Assembly (NCBI GenBank): GCA_019084435.1
Contig: JAHRFV010000110.1
Location: 1 to 19,492, forward strand
Length of the DNA stretch: 19,492 bases
Direction: 5' to 3'
Source of the DNA: Dethiosulfatibacter sp.
GTDB taxonomy: Bacteria; Bacillota_A; Clostridia; Tissierellales; Dethiosulfatibacteraceae
Shown piece by piece: positions 7,897 through 15,028 of this stretch. The position numbers and the translations under genes were made by a program. The notes under the pieces are model-generated. The model had not been told where the DNA came from. It did not search any database and saw only the letters and a list, made by a program, of their open reading frames with translations. Numbering within the stretch: position 1 is the first letter of the stretch; each line of letters begins with the position of its first letter.

Positions 7897-9458
7897 TGTT
7901 ATTGAATAGCAAATTGGGTCTGAATCCTGAAGTCATTGAGAGAGCAAGAACAGCAGCGAGAAATATAGCCCGAGAGACGCAAGGATTTATAGACAAGAAT
8001 ACAACCGTAACAGTAGAGCGTACAGTTGCGAGGTTGCTAGGGATAGACGGTGTAGACGAAATTGAAAAACCATTGCCGAATGTTGTCATAGACAATATCA
8101 GAGATGGTGGGGGATTGTCACAGGGGGCGGCATTCTGGATTGGAAATGCCATAGTTAATACAGGTTTATCACCCCAGGAGATAGCAGAAAAGGTGAACAC
8201 AGGTGAAATTGACCTGACCAAACTCCCGATAGCGGACAAAGACAAGATATACAAGACAGTTCGTGAAATCGCTGAAAAAACAGCCGCTGGCATTAAGCAA
8301 AACAGGAAAATCAGAGAAGACTTCATAGAGAATGTAGGAGAAGGAAAAAAGCCTTATCTATACGTCATAGTGGCATCAGGAAACATTTATGAAGACATTG
8401 TTCAGGCACAGGCTGCCGCAAGACAAGGAGCAGATGTCATAGCTGTTATCAGAACCACAGCTCAAAGTCTACTTGATTATGTTCCATTTGGACCCACTAC
8501 TGAGGGATTTGGCGGAACCTATGCAACACAGGAAAATTTCAGACTAATGCGCGAGGCCTTGGATGAGGTTGGCAAAGATGTCGGTAGATATATCCGACTA
8601 TGCAACTACTGCTCCGGACTGTGTATGCCTGAGATTGCCGCAATGGGTGCTCTGGAAAGGCTGGATGTCATGCTGAATGACGCCTTATATGGCATACTGT
8701 TCAGGGACATAAACATGCAAAGGACCATTATCGACCAATTCTTTTCAAGAGTTATCAACGGTTATGCCGGCATCATCATCAACACAGGTGAGGACAACTA
8801 TTTGACAACGGCAGATGCTGTTGAAGAGGCACATACTGTTTTGGCCTCCCAGTTTATCAATGAGCAATACGCGCTTTTAGCTGGAATACCTGAAGAACAG
8901 ATGGGATTGGGACATGCCTTTGAGATGAATCCAAAGCTGGAGAACGGATTTTTGCTGGAACTGGCACAAGCCCAGATGACTAGGGAAATCTTTCCGAAAG
9001 CGCCTCTTAAATACATGCCACCGACTAAATTTATGACAGGCAATATTTTCAGAGGACATGTCCAGGATACACTGTTCAATCTCATTTCTATCTGGACTGG
9101 ACAGGGAATACAATTATTGGGGATGTTGACTGAAGCAATCCATACACCATTGCTCCATGACAGGATGCTATCCATAGAGAATGCACAATACATCTTTAAT
9201 AATGCTAGAGATCTGGGAGAAGAGATTGAGTTTAAGCAGGATGGCATGATTCAGAAAAGAGCCCAGTCTGTTTTGGCTGATGCTGAAAAAATGCTTATTG
9301 ATATAGAAAAAGAAGGTATTTTCGCCACTATCGAAAAGGGTAAATTCGGTGGTGTAAAAAGGGCATTTGAAGGTGGAAAAGGATTGAGAGGCGTGTTTGA
9401 GAAATCCGAAAACTATTTTAATCCATTTATCGAATTGATGCTTGGAGGTGACAAATAA
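7896..9458 (+). CDS. kamD: Lysine 5,6-aminomutase (beta-lysine mutase), alpha subunit
   Basis: This is the large subunit of the adenosylcobalamin- and PLP-dependent mutase that moves the terminal amino group of beta-lysine (or D-lysine) to give 3,5-diaminohexanoate (or 2,5-diaminohexanoate). The 520-aa product is close to the usual length of about 515. The stretches FGPTTEGFGGTYATQENF and RLCNYCSGLCMPEIA, and the C-terminal MLGGDK region, are typical of the TIM-barrel subunit that cups B12. I prefer ATG at 7896 because GAAGGG (7885-7890) is then 5 nt upstream; an in-frame GTG at 7893 would leave only 2 nt. The ATG overlaps the kamC stop as TGATG, and the stop overlaps kamE as TAATG, consistent with coupled synthesis of complex partners. 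Confidence 0.95.
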   Translation: MLLNSKLGLNPEVIERARTAARNIARETQGFIDKNTTVTVERTVARLLGIDGVDEIEKPLPNVVIDNIRDGGGLSQGAAFWIGNAIVNTGLSPQEIAEKVNTGEIDLTKLPIADKDKIYKTVREIAEKTAAGIKQNRKIREDFIENVGEGKKPYLYVIVASGNIYEDIVQAQAAARQGADVIAVIRTTAQSLLDYVPFGPTTEGFGGTYATQENFRLMREALDEVGKDVGRYIRLCNYCSGLCMPEIAAMGALERLDVMLNDALYGILFRDINMQRTIIDQFFSRVINGYAGIIINTGEDNYLTTADAVEEAHTVLASQFINEQYALLAGIPEEQMGLGHAFEMNPKLENGFLLELAQAQMTREIFPKAPLKYMPPTKFMTGNIFRGHVQDTLFNLISIWTGQGIQLLGMLTEAIHTPLLHDRMLSIENAQYIFNNARDLGEEIEFKQDGMIQKRAQSVLADAEKMLIDIEKEGIFATIEKGKFGGVKRAFEGGKGLRGVFEKSENYFNPFIELMLGGDK

Positions 9459-10213
9459 TGTCTTTAGGTAAAGTTGATCTGACTAAAATAAAACCCTATG
9501 GGGACACACTGAACGATGGGAAAATGCAACTAAGCTTTACACTTCCTGTGCCTAAGGGAGATGAAGCGGATGAAGCCGCAAAGCAATTGGCTAGAAAGAT
9601 GGGATTGACAGAGGCAAGTGTTGTCCATTCCCATGATCTGGGTGTTGGTTACACATTCTTCATTATGTACGGCAATTGCAGCCATACTGTAGATTACTCT
9701 GTCATAGAGGTACCAAAGGTAGATCTGGAGTTTATGGATAAGGAAGGTGTCGAGCAATATATAGAAGAAAACATCAAAAGAGACGTGGTTATCATCGGAG
9801 CCTGCACAGGTAGTGACGCTCATACCGTCGGTATAGATGCTATTATGAATATGAAGGGTTTTGACGGACACTACGGGCTTGAAAGATATAAAGGAATAGA
9901 GGCCATCAATCTTGGTAGCCAAGTGGTTAATGAGGATCTTGTTGCGAAAGCAATCGAGCTCAATGCAGATGCGATTCTCGTTTCTCAGGTAGTGACCCAG
10001 AAGGATGTTCATATTCCAAATCTCACCCAGCTGGTAGAGATGATTGAAGCCGAGGGAATCAGAGATAAAATTGTATTGGTCGCAGGAGGTCCTCGACTTT
10101 CACATGAATTGGCTCAGGAATTAGGTTATGATGCTGGTTTTGGTCCGGGATCCTTCGCTAATCATGTGGCTACATTTATAGTCAAACAGATGGTTGAGCG
10201 AAAACTAGTATAG
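9458..10213 (+). CDS. kamE: Lysine 5,6-aminomutase, beta (B12-binding) subunit
   Basis: This is the small subunit of the KamDE mutase; it carries the Rossmann-type cobalamin domain and the PLP lysine. The 251-aa protein has the base-off motif D120-A-H122-T-V-G125 (GSDAHTVG), where H122 would coordinate cobalt. Exactly 11 residues later is K133 (NMKGFDG), the same spacing as between His133 and Lys144 of the characterised C. sticklandii subunit, so K133 is the likely PLP Schiff-base lysine. A conserved LVAGGPRLSHELAQELGYDAGFG stretch ends the B12 domain. GGAGG precedes the ATG, which overlaps the kamD stop. It is the last gene of the operon. No classical terminator follows; a palindromic repeat at 10327-10385 is the nearest strong structure. 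Confidence 0.96.
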   Translation: MSLGKVDLTKIKPYGDTLNDGKMQLSFTLPVPKGDEADEAAKQLARKMGLTEASVVHSHDLGVGYTFFIMYGNCSHTVDYSVIEVPKVDLEFMDKEGVEQYIEENIKRDVVIIGACTGSDAHTVGIDAIMNMKGFDGHYGLERYKGIEAINLGSQVVNEDLVAKAIELNADAILVSQVVTQKDVHIPNLTQLVEMIEAEGIRDKIVLVAGGPRLSHELAQELGYDAGFGPGSFANHVATFIVKQMVERKLV

Positions 10214-10326
10214 AACAACGCCAAGAATGCATTATGCTATTACATAGTAAAAAACACAATTATAGTTACCATGATAATCATGCAAGTAACAAGCCATCCC
10301 ACTTTCTAAAGCAACTCTAAAAACAC

Positions 10327-10385
10327 TAACGGTTTCTAAGGTTCAGATGGCGTTTGAAACGCCACCTGAACCCAAGAACCCTGTT
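10327..10385. repeat. REP-like palindromic repeat, copy A (overlaps 3' end of purE)
   Basis: This 59-bp imperfect palindrome runs from TAACGGTTTCTAAGG to CCAAGAACCCTGTT. Inner stems are GGTTCAG/CTGAACC and TGGCGT/ACGCCA around a TTGAA loop, and the outer GGTTTCT/AAGAACC partly pairs. It matches copy B at 14105-14164 with two substitutions and one inserted base. It lies in the convergent gap between kamE and purE and contributes the last codons and the stop of purE. It is probably mobilised by the RAYT-type transposase at 13282-14019 and may also stop transcription from both sides. Confidence 0.8.
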
Positions 10386-10927
10386 GATTGGGTTGATATA
10401 TCGTCAGAAATCAAGCTCTCCTCAAGTTTCTCATTCAAGTCATATATAAGTGTTTCTTTGATTTGTTCAGATCTCTCATTTAATTTATTATACAGATTAT
10501 CATTTTTTATGGCTAATATCCTCGCAGCTAAAAGTCCTGCATTTTTAGAGTTATTAATTCCAACCGATGCTACTGGAACACCACCGGGCATTTGTACAAT
10601 CGACATCAAAGAATCTAATCCATCCAACTCCTTAAGCTTAACAGGAACACCAATTACTGGAAGTTGAGTCAAAGATGCAACCATGCCAGGCAGATGAGCT
10701 GCACCGCCGGCACCTGCAATGATAACCTCTAACCCTCTGCTTTGAGCAGATTTTGCATACTCAAACATTCTTTCGGGTGTTCGATGTGCGGAAACAACTT
10801 TAATTTCATATGGTATTGATAGCTCTTCCATTATCAATGCGGCATTCTTCATTACTTTTAAATCCGATTCACTTCCCATAATAATTCCAACCTTTGACAG
10901 TTGATCATGCATTTTACAGTATTTCAT
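10343..10927 (-). CDS. purE: N5-carboxyaminoimidazole ribonucleotide mutase (PurE class I)
   Basis: PurE converts N5-CAIR to CAIR in de novo purine synthesis, acting after PurK. Motifs are GSESD (18-22), SAHRTP (46-51), [11 protein letters not shown] (72-82) and [10 protein letters not shown] (111-120). The ATG at 10927 is preceded by AGGAG at 10 nt; an in-frame TTG at 10954 has no site. At 194 aa it is longer than the usual 160-170. The last 13 residues ([13 protein letters not shown]) and the stop codon are read entirely from palindromic repeat copy A, so the C-terminus has been rewritten by insertion of the repeat. This tail lies beyond the catalytic core and is probably tolerated. It follows purK by 33 bp and is probably co-transcribed with it. 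Confidence 0.93.
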   Translation of the reverse strand: MKYCKMHDQLSKVGIIMGSESDLKVMKNAALIMEELSIPYEIKVVSAHRTPERMFEYAKSAQSRGLEVIIAGAGGAAHLPGMVASLTQLPVIGVPVKLKELDGLDSLMSIVQMPGGVPVASVGINNSKNAGLLAARILAIKNDNLYNKLNERSEQIKETLIYDLNEKLEESLISDDISTQSTGFLGSGGVSNAI

Positions 10928-10960
10928 ATTTTTATCTCTCCTATTAATTATCAATGATTG

Positions 10961-12127
10961 TTACTTTTGATGGATTTTGATATTTTGTAAAGCAATATTT
11001 GCTTTCTTGTCTGCTGCGTCTACAGTTTCGCCCAATACGGTTAGATGTCCAATTTTTTTTAAATTGTCCGTTTCTGGCTTCCCGTATAAATGAAAATAAC
11101 AATCGGGTATGTTCAATACTCCTTCAAGCCCTCTAATTTCATACTTTCCCTTCACATCATCACTTCCCAGCAAGTTATACATCACACAAGGTGTCCTGAG
11201 ATAAGTAGAACCAATAGGCATGCCGCAAATAATCCTCACCAGTTGCTCAAACTGAGATGAAGAACAACACTCAATTGTATAATGACCTGAGTTATGAGGT
11301 CGCGGAGCAATCTCATTAACAATCACATCTAAATTTTTATCTATAAAAAATTCAATACAATATACACCAAAATCGTCAATTGAATCGACTATTTTTTTAC
11401 TCGTATCTCTGATTTTTTCTGTTACTTCATCTGGTATTGAGGAAGGTACAAGTGTTTTTATTAATATACTATTCTGATGGATATTCTCAACAACTGGATA
11501 AAAGAAAACACCTAAATCACTTTTAGCTACAACAATTGAAACCTCTTTAATAAAATCAATCAATTCTTCTATCATAATCATTTGCCCGTCAAACCCATGA
11601 TATATGCTTTCTAGATCAGCAACATTTTTGATAATCATATTTCCTTTTCCATCATAACCATTTGTACATGATTTTAAGATTGCCTTTTGATTGAAATGAT
11701 TAAACGCATCCATTAGATCATCTATACTATTTATCATTCTGAATTCAGGAACTTTAACACCTATTTGCTGGAGCATATTTTTCTGATTGTATTTGTTTTG
11801 GATGACTTTAAGCGTTCTAGAAGATGGTATTATCCTAGAACCTTCATTTTCAATTAATGACAATATTTCAACATCTATATGTTCAAATTCAAAAGTCATT
11901 ATATCAGTTTTTCGTGCCAACTCACGATAAGCCCATATCTCATCAAATCCAGCAACAATTTGCTCATCTGCCACTTGTCCAGCTGGTGAGTTTGTTTTGG
12001 GATCCAATACAACAGCGTTATAACCCATTCGTTTGGCTTCACAGACAATCATCTTACCTAGTTGTCCCCCTCCAATAACTCCGATAGTGGATGGAGGATA
12101 TAATTTGTCAATTTTTCGTTTAATCAC
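10961..12127 (-). CDS. purK: N5-carboxyaminoimidazole ribonucleotide synthase (ATP-grasp)
   Basis: PurK carboxylates AIR with ATP and bicarbonate to N5-CAIR, the substrate of PurE. The 388-aa protein has the N-terminal IGVIGGGQLGKM loop (about 15-26), an ATP-grasp core with ILKSCTNGYDGKGN and IEELIDFIKEVSIVVA, and the NEIAPRPHNSGHYTIE signature, all diagnostic of PurK. The start is GTG at 12127 with AAGGAAGG just upstream. The pair purK-purE forms a compact minus-strand unit isolated from other purine genes. Its A/T-rich codons (many AAT, ATT, AAA) look different from the flanking kam and arc genes by eye, which could mean transfer. I have not computed composition. No purine riboswitch was seen ahead of it. 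Confidence 0.95.
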   Translation of the reverse strand: MIKRKIDKLYPPSTIGVIGGGQLGKMIVCEAKRMGYNAVVLDPKTNSPAGQVADEQIVAGFDEIWAYRELARKTDIMTFEFEHIDVEILSLIENEGSRIIPSSRTLKVIQNKYNQKNMLQQIGVKVPEFRMINSIDDLMDAFNHFNQKAILKSCTNGYDGKGNMIIKNVADLESIYHGFDGQMIMIEELIDFIKEVSIVVAKSDLGVFFYPVVENIHQNSILIKTLVPSSIPDEVTEKIRDTSKKIVDSIDDFGVYCIEFFIDKNLDVIVNEIAPRPHNSGHYTIECCSSSQFEQLVRIICGMPIGSTYLRTPCVMYNLLGSDDVKGKYEIRGLEGVLNIPDCYFHLYGKPETDNLKKIGHLTVLGETVDAADKKANIALQNIKIHQK

Positions 12128-12150
12128 TGAACACCTTCCTTACATAATTA

Positions 12151-12195
12151 TAATAAAAAGCCAATAACAAATTCTGTGAGGAATTGTTATTGGCT
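12151..12195 (-). terminator. Rho-independent terminator after the DUF2294 gene
   Basis: On the minus strand, a stem of AGCCAATAACAA plus ATTC (12159-12174) and its complement (12181-12195), with one bulged base and a 6-nt loop, is followed by TTTTTATTAT. It ends the DUF2294 transcript and separates it from purK-purE, about 25 bp downstream. Confidence 0.8.
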
Positions 12196-12237
12196 AACTT
12201 CTGACTGGTTTAAAACCTTTCTTTCAGTCTTCCAAGG

Positions 12238-12600
12238 TTATTCGTTAATACTTTCTTCTAGGTTTTTATCCACTACGATGGCAATGATTTTTTCTCCTGT
12301 TTTTGTGCTGACATCTGAATATGTGCTAATCACACCCACATCAATAACGGATTTAATCGCATCCTCTAAACCATCCCTTGCGTTTTCAAATAGAGCGGTT
12401 CTAACTTTTTTTATCAGCTCAATCCCTTCACGGTTCTGAGCTAGGTTCTTCTCAGAAGGACTTAGAAAACCCTTTAGTCTAATAATTATAAGATCTTGGA
12501 AAATGATGGTACGTATCTTTTCAGGGCCACGTCCCATTTGTTCAATCTCAAACTTACTTATTGCTTCGCTGATTTTCGACTCAATTTGTCCTTTTGTCAT
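12238..12600 (-). CDS. DUF2294 family protein
   Basis: This 120-aa protein begins MTKGQIESKISEAISKFEIE and has MGRGPEKIRT, RLKGFLSPSEKNLAQ and STKTGEKIIAIVVDK, the conserved blocks of the DUF2294 family as I remember it. There are no membrane segments or signal peptide. The function is unknown. The ATG at 12600 fits the family's usual N-terminus and has GGGGA about 8-9 nt upstream; earlier in-frame ATGs at 12615, 12609 and 12606 overlap that ribosome site. It has its own sigma-70 promoter and terminator and so is monocistronic. Confidence 0.75.
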   Translation of the reverse strand: MTKGQIESKISEAISKFEIEQMGRGPEKIRTIIFQDLIIIRLKGFLSPSEKNLAQNREGIELIKKVRTALFENARDGLEDAIKSVIDVGVISTYSDVSTKTGEKIIAIVVDKNLEESINE

Positions 12601-12679
12601 GAACATCATCCCCATAATTTACTGTGATGGCCGGTACTTAATTTAATAATACCCGAACTTTGCCAGTTAATGTTTCATG

Positions 12680-12708
12680 ATTATAGCACATATAATCTAT
12701 GTATTCAA
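12680..12708 (-). promoter_or_regulatory. Sigma-70 promoter of the DUF2294 gene
   Basis: On the minus strand, TTGAAT (12703-12708) and TATAAT (12680-12685) are spaced by 17 bp, about 80 bp upstream of the start codon. The -10 matches the consensus perfectly. No operator-like dyad was noticed around it. Confidence 0.7.
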
Positions 12709-12811
12709 CTAAAATCTATTACTTATCATAAATTTAACGGTATAATTCAAGAATATCACGAACAATTCACTATCTGCTTTTATTTTCAGATTATTCTTTA
12801 ACAAAAGTAAA

Positions 12812-12841
12812 GAAGGTACAGTTCCTTCGAACTGTACCTTC
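12812..12841. repeat. Perfect hairpin of the GGKACRGTTCC type, 3' of the glutaredoxin gene
   Basis: GAAGGTACAGTT (12812-12823) pairs perfectly with AACTGTACCTTC (12830-12841), and an extra C-G pair closes a CTTC tetraloop. Read on the minus strand it is followed by TTTACTTTTGTT, so it could terminate the glutaredoxin transcript. Its core, AAGGTACAGTTCCTT, matches 13 of 15 bases in the hairpin at 13212-13226, which suggests a repeat family rather than a one-off terminator. Confidence 0.7.
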
Positions 12842-12880
12842 CTGTGATTGATAAAGAACCTTAAAATATCTATCTTAGAT

Positions 12881-13108
12881 TCAGTCTAGCAGAGAATCGA
12901 TTTTATTGGTATCGAAACCAACTACTTCAGTACCATCAACAATCGTTACCGGTACGCCCATATGTCCCATAGCCATAAGCTCTTTTCTAGCTTCTGCGTC
13001 AGAAGAAACATTTCTTTCAGTGTAAGAAACACCTTTGGTGTTCAAATAGTCTTTCATCATTGTACAATATGGACATGTGCTGCTTGTGTAAACTTTTATA
13101 TCTTTCAT
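12881..13108 (-). CDS. Glutaredoxin-like thiol-disulfide protein
   Basis: This is a 75-aa thioredoxin-fold protein with the dithiol site C12-P-Y-C15, the cis-proline loop GVPVT (P53) and a GFD turn (64-66). It resembles the short glutaredoxin/NrdH-like proteins of anaerobes and probably reduces disulfides or persulfides in the cytoplasm. AGGAGG precedes the ATG. The promoter is covered by a CsoR/CstR-type dyad, so expression probably responds to copper or to reactive sulfur species. It is flanked by two related hairpins (12812-12841 and 13200-13238) and is probably monocistronic. The electron donor cannot be inferred from the window. Confidence 0.88.
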   Translation of the reverse strand: MKDIKVYTSSTCPYCTMMKDYLNTKGVSYTERNVSSDAEARKELMAMGHMGVPVTIVDGTEVVGFDTNKIDSLLD

Positions 13109-13150
13109 TTTAAATCCTCCTAAGTGATTATTAATATTTTCTATAATCGA

Positions 13151-13179
13151 AGTATACCCCTATAGGGTATCAAGTTCAA
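13151..13179 (-). promoter_or_regulatory. Glutaredoxin promoter with CsoR/CstR-type operator in the spacer
   Basis: On the minus strand, TTGAAC (13174-13179) and TATACT (13151-13156) are spaced by 17 bp. The dyad ATACCCCTATAGGGTAT (13154-13170, plus strand) fills the spacer. G/C tracts flanking TATA inside ATAC/GTAT arms are the style of operator used by the CsoR-RcnR-CstR repressors for Cu(I), Ni or persulfide. No such repressor gene is in the window. Confidence 0.7.
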
Positions 13180-13199
13180 TAGTTTTGGTCAAATTTCTT

Positions 13200-13238
13200 C
13201 TCAAAAAACAAAAGGGACGGTTCCTTTTGTTTTTTGAG
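13200..13238. repeat. 16-bp perfect hairpin ahead of the RAYT gene
   Basis: CTCAAAAAACAAAAGG (13200-13215) and its exact complement (13223-13238) flank the 7-nt loop GACGGTT. The core GGGACGGTTCC is related to that of the hairpin at 12812-12841. Position just upstream of a Y1 transposase suggests a recognition or left-end structure. A -10-like TATAAT lies at 13244-13249 with no good -35, which would fall inside the hairpin. Confidence 0.75.
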
Positions 13239-13281
13239 CATGATATAATCAATTATAGTCCATAAGAAAGGAGCAATTCAA

Positions 13282-14019
13282 ATGCCTAGACTGAAAAGAG
13301 AAAAAAGTGCCACAGGAATATACCATGTCATGCTCAGGGGAAATAACAAGAATCGGATCTTCGAGTTGGAGCAGGATAAGGGGAAATTATATAACATATT
13401 AAAGGAAGTGAAGGACGAGTATTCATTTAAACTATATGCCTATTGCATAATGAATAACCATTGCCATTTACTGGTGAAGGAGGAAGATATACCAATCAAT
13501 GAATTCATGAAAATGATTAACCAAAAGTATGCGGTTTATTACAACAGAAACAGAAACAAGGTAGGGCATGTTTTTCAGGATAGGTTCAGAAGCGAACCTG
13601 TTGAGGACGATAGTTATTTTCTTGGTCTTGTCCGATATATCCATCTAAATCCAGTGGAGGCAAAATTGGTTGACGATCCCTACCAATATAAATGGTGCAG
13701 CTATAAGGAGTATTTCTACGAAACGCCTTTGATGATTGATTCCGAGTTTGTCAAAACCAACATCTGTCCTGAAAGGGAAAACTTCAGAAAAAATTTCATC
13801 AATCTCCACAGGGGTGATGATGAAAATTTGTATCTCGATACATATGAAACGAAAGAGGCGAGAAAAACGAAGATTGCTGAAAGAGTATTTCATAATAATG
13901 GGGGTGTCAATGAAAAGTCGATTAAAAGGCTTAAGGACAACACGGGTATGACCTTCAGAGACATAGCTCGAGTTGCGAATATCTCCATCAATATGGTCAA
14001 TAAATTTCTTAACCTATAA
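13282..14019 (+). mobile_element. RAYT-type Y1 (HUH) transposase, IS200/IS605-related, REP-associated
   Basis: This 245-aa single-strand DNA transposase of the TnpA_REP/RAYT group is predicted to nick and join palindromic single-stranded DNA through a 5'-phosphotyrosine. The HUH motif is H60-C-H62 (MNNHCHLLV), and the nucleophile is probably Y119 in LVRYIHLNP. GHVFQDRF (95-102) and the opening LKREKSATGIYHVMLRGNNK are family signatures. Beyond about 160 it has a C-terminal extension ending in a helix-turn-helix (TFRDIARVANISINMVNKFL) like those fused to many Bacillota RAYTs. The start has AAGGAG at 8 nt. The reading frame is intact, so activity is plausible. It is flanked by a 16-bp hairpin on the left and palindromic repeats on the right. 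The stop codon abuts a repeat end. Confidence 0.9.
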
Positions 14020-14038
14020 CCCAAGAACCCTGTTTACC
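14020..14038. repeat. Half copy of the REP-like repeat abutting the RAYT stop codon
   Basis: CCCAAGAACCCTGTTTACC here is identical to the right end of copy B (14150-14168), and its first 16 bases match copy A (10371-10385) at every base but the last. Only the right end of the palindrome is present, directly after the transposase TAA stop. It may mark the element's right boundary or an earlier excision scar. Confidence 0.75.
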
Positions 14039-14047
14039 CGATGACTA

Positions 14048-14092
14048 ACAGTGCTAAGACTCCCACTTCAATAACTGGGAGATAAGCACTGT
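14048..14092. repeat. Imperfect stem-loop between repeat copies
   Basis: ACAGTGCT (14048-14055) pairs with AGCACTGT (14085-14092), and CTCCCA (14060-14065) pairs with TGGGAG (14076-14081) around a 10-nt loop, giving a two-part stem. There is no T-tract. It lies between the half copy and copy B, in the convergent gap between the RAYT gene and the PHP gene. Confidence 0.65.
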
Positions 14093-14104
14093 AGAGTCCC
14101 TGGA

Positions 14105-14168
14105 TAACGGTTTCTAAGGTTCAGATAACGTTTGAAAACGCCACCTGAACCCAAGAACCCTGTTTACC
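14105..14168. repeat. REP-like palindromic repeat, copy B (supplies the PHP gene stop codon)
   Basis: This second full copy of the palindrome (60-bp core to 14164, extended by TTACC shared with the half copy) has inner arms GGTTCAG/CTGAACC and AACGTTT..AAAACG. The TAA stop of the PHP-domain gene (14164-14166, minus) lies inside its right end, as the purE stop lies inside copy A. Confidence 0.8.
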
Positions 14169-14997
14169 TCGCCTCAGCATATTGGTATAAAAGATTGGTA
14201 TCCTTTATGCCATATTGACCGATAACAGCTTCCCAGGTAGTAAAATCACCATGCCAGTCAGACCCACCTGTTGCAACCAGATTGTTTTTTGAAACAAAAT
14301 CATTGTATCGTTTATTCAGTTTATCGTCATGATAAGGATAGTAAACCTCGATACCGCCCAGGCCATGTGGCAATAGCTTATCTATTTCCTTTAGGTCTTC
14401 ATTGCCTAATCTAGCAGGATGGGCAAATACAGGGATGCCACCGGCTTCTATGATAATTTCAACAGCATCAGCTGAAGCAAATGGAAATTTATCAGGAAAG
14501 GTATAAGAAAACCGATTGTAGGTTCGCATGTAAAAATCAGGCCAATCCTTAAGCTTGTAAGGATGCCCGTCTTGAATCATTGCCTTGTACAAATCCGAAA
14601 GATAGATGCTATCCTTGAAAGACATCAGTTCTTCAACCCTTGACGCCCTGTAATCAATCATACCGAGCCTATTGAGCTTGGATATCATATCCAATGAGTA
14701 CTTTGTAGTATATTCATTGGTTATTTTTATGAAATCCAATAGCTGGCGACATTTGTGGTCTATGAGGTAACCAAGTACGTGAATAGAGTGGCTATTGGAG
14801 ACTGAAGTCAGTTCAATTGCAGGAATGACAGCTATGTCATGTTGTGTGGCAATCGATGTTATTTGGTCTATGCCTGAGACAGTATCATGATCAGTCAGCG
14901 AAAATTCCTTGATACCATTTTCTCTTGCAATCTCAATTATTTCTTCGATCGAATCAGTACCATCTGATAAATCCGAGTGAATATGTAAATCAATCAT
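14164..14997 (-). CDS. PHP-domain metal-dependent phosphoesterase (TrpH/YciV-like)
   Basis: This 277-aa member of the PHP family has H5-I-H7 (DLHIHSDLSDGT), LTDHDT (34-39), IELTS (61-65), FAHPAR with H193, and GSDWHG (245-250). These give the histidine/aspartate set for a tri- or dinuclear metal site. Relatives hydrolyse 3',5'-nucleoside bisphosphates (pAp) or act as 5'-3' exonucleases on short RNA, so a nucleotide or RNA salvage role is likely but unproven. The start is ATG at 14997 with AAAGGA 9 nt upstream; an in-frame TTG at 15006 directly abuts that site. It is divergent from the IclR-type regulator and convergent with the RAYT gene. Its stop codon comes from the palindromic repeat. Confidence 0.9.
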   Translation of the reverse strand: MIDLHIHSDLSDGTDSIEEIIEIARENGIKEFSLTDHDTVSGIDQITSIATQHDIAVIPAIELTSVSNSHSIHVLGYLIDHKCRQLLDFIKITNEYTTKYSLDMISKLNRLGMIDYRASRVEELMSFKDSIYLSDLYKAMIQDGHPYKLKDWPDFYMRTYNRFSYTFPDKFPFASADAVEIIIEAGGIPVFAHPARLGNEDLKEIDKLLPHGLGGIEVYYPYHDDKLNKRYNDFVSKNNLVATGGSDWHGDFTTWEAVIGQYGIKDTNLLYQYAEAR

Positions 14998-15028
14998 CGT
15001 GTTCAATCCTTTAAAATATAATAAGGCT

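Noticed and set aside
8798..9247. Minus-strand open frame of 149 codons
   Set aside because: It is a shadow of kamD, which has full family signatures in the other direction. The composition looks like reverse-complement translation.
10214..10326. Intrinsic terminator just after kamE
   Set aside because: Small dyads such as CATGAT-A-ATCATG are present, but none is followed by a T-run. The palindromic repeat at 10327 is the only strong structure.
10347..10667. Plus-strand open frame of 106 codons beginning [11 protein letters not shown]
   Set aside because: It is antisense to purE and starts inside the palindromic repeat. It has no ribosome site.
12616..12880. Small gene or RNA gene in the 265-bp gap
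   Set aside because: Apart from the DUF2294 promoter and the hairpin at 12812-12841, I see only AT-rich sequence with no open frame preceded by a ribosome site.
10327..14168. CRISPR array
   Set aside because: The repeats are few, widely and unevenly spaced, and separated by genes rather than by uniform spacers. There are no cas genes.
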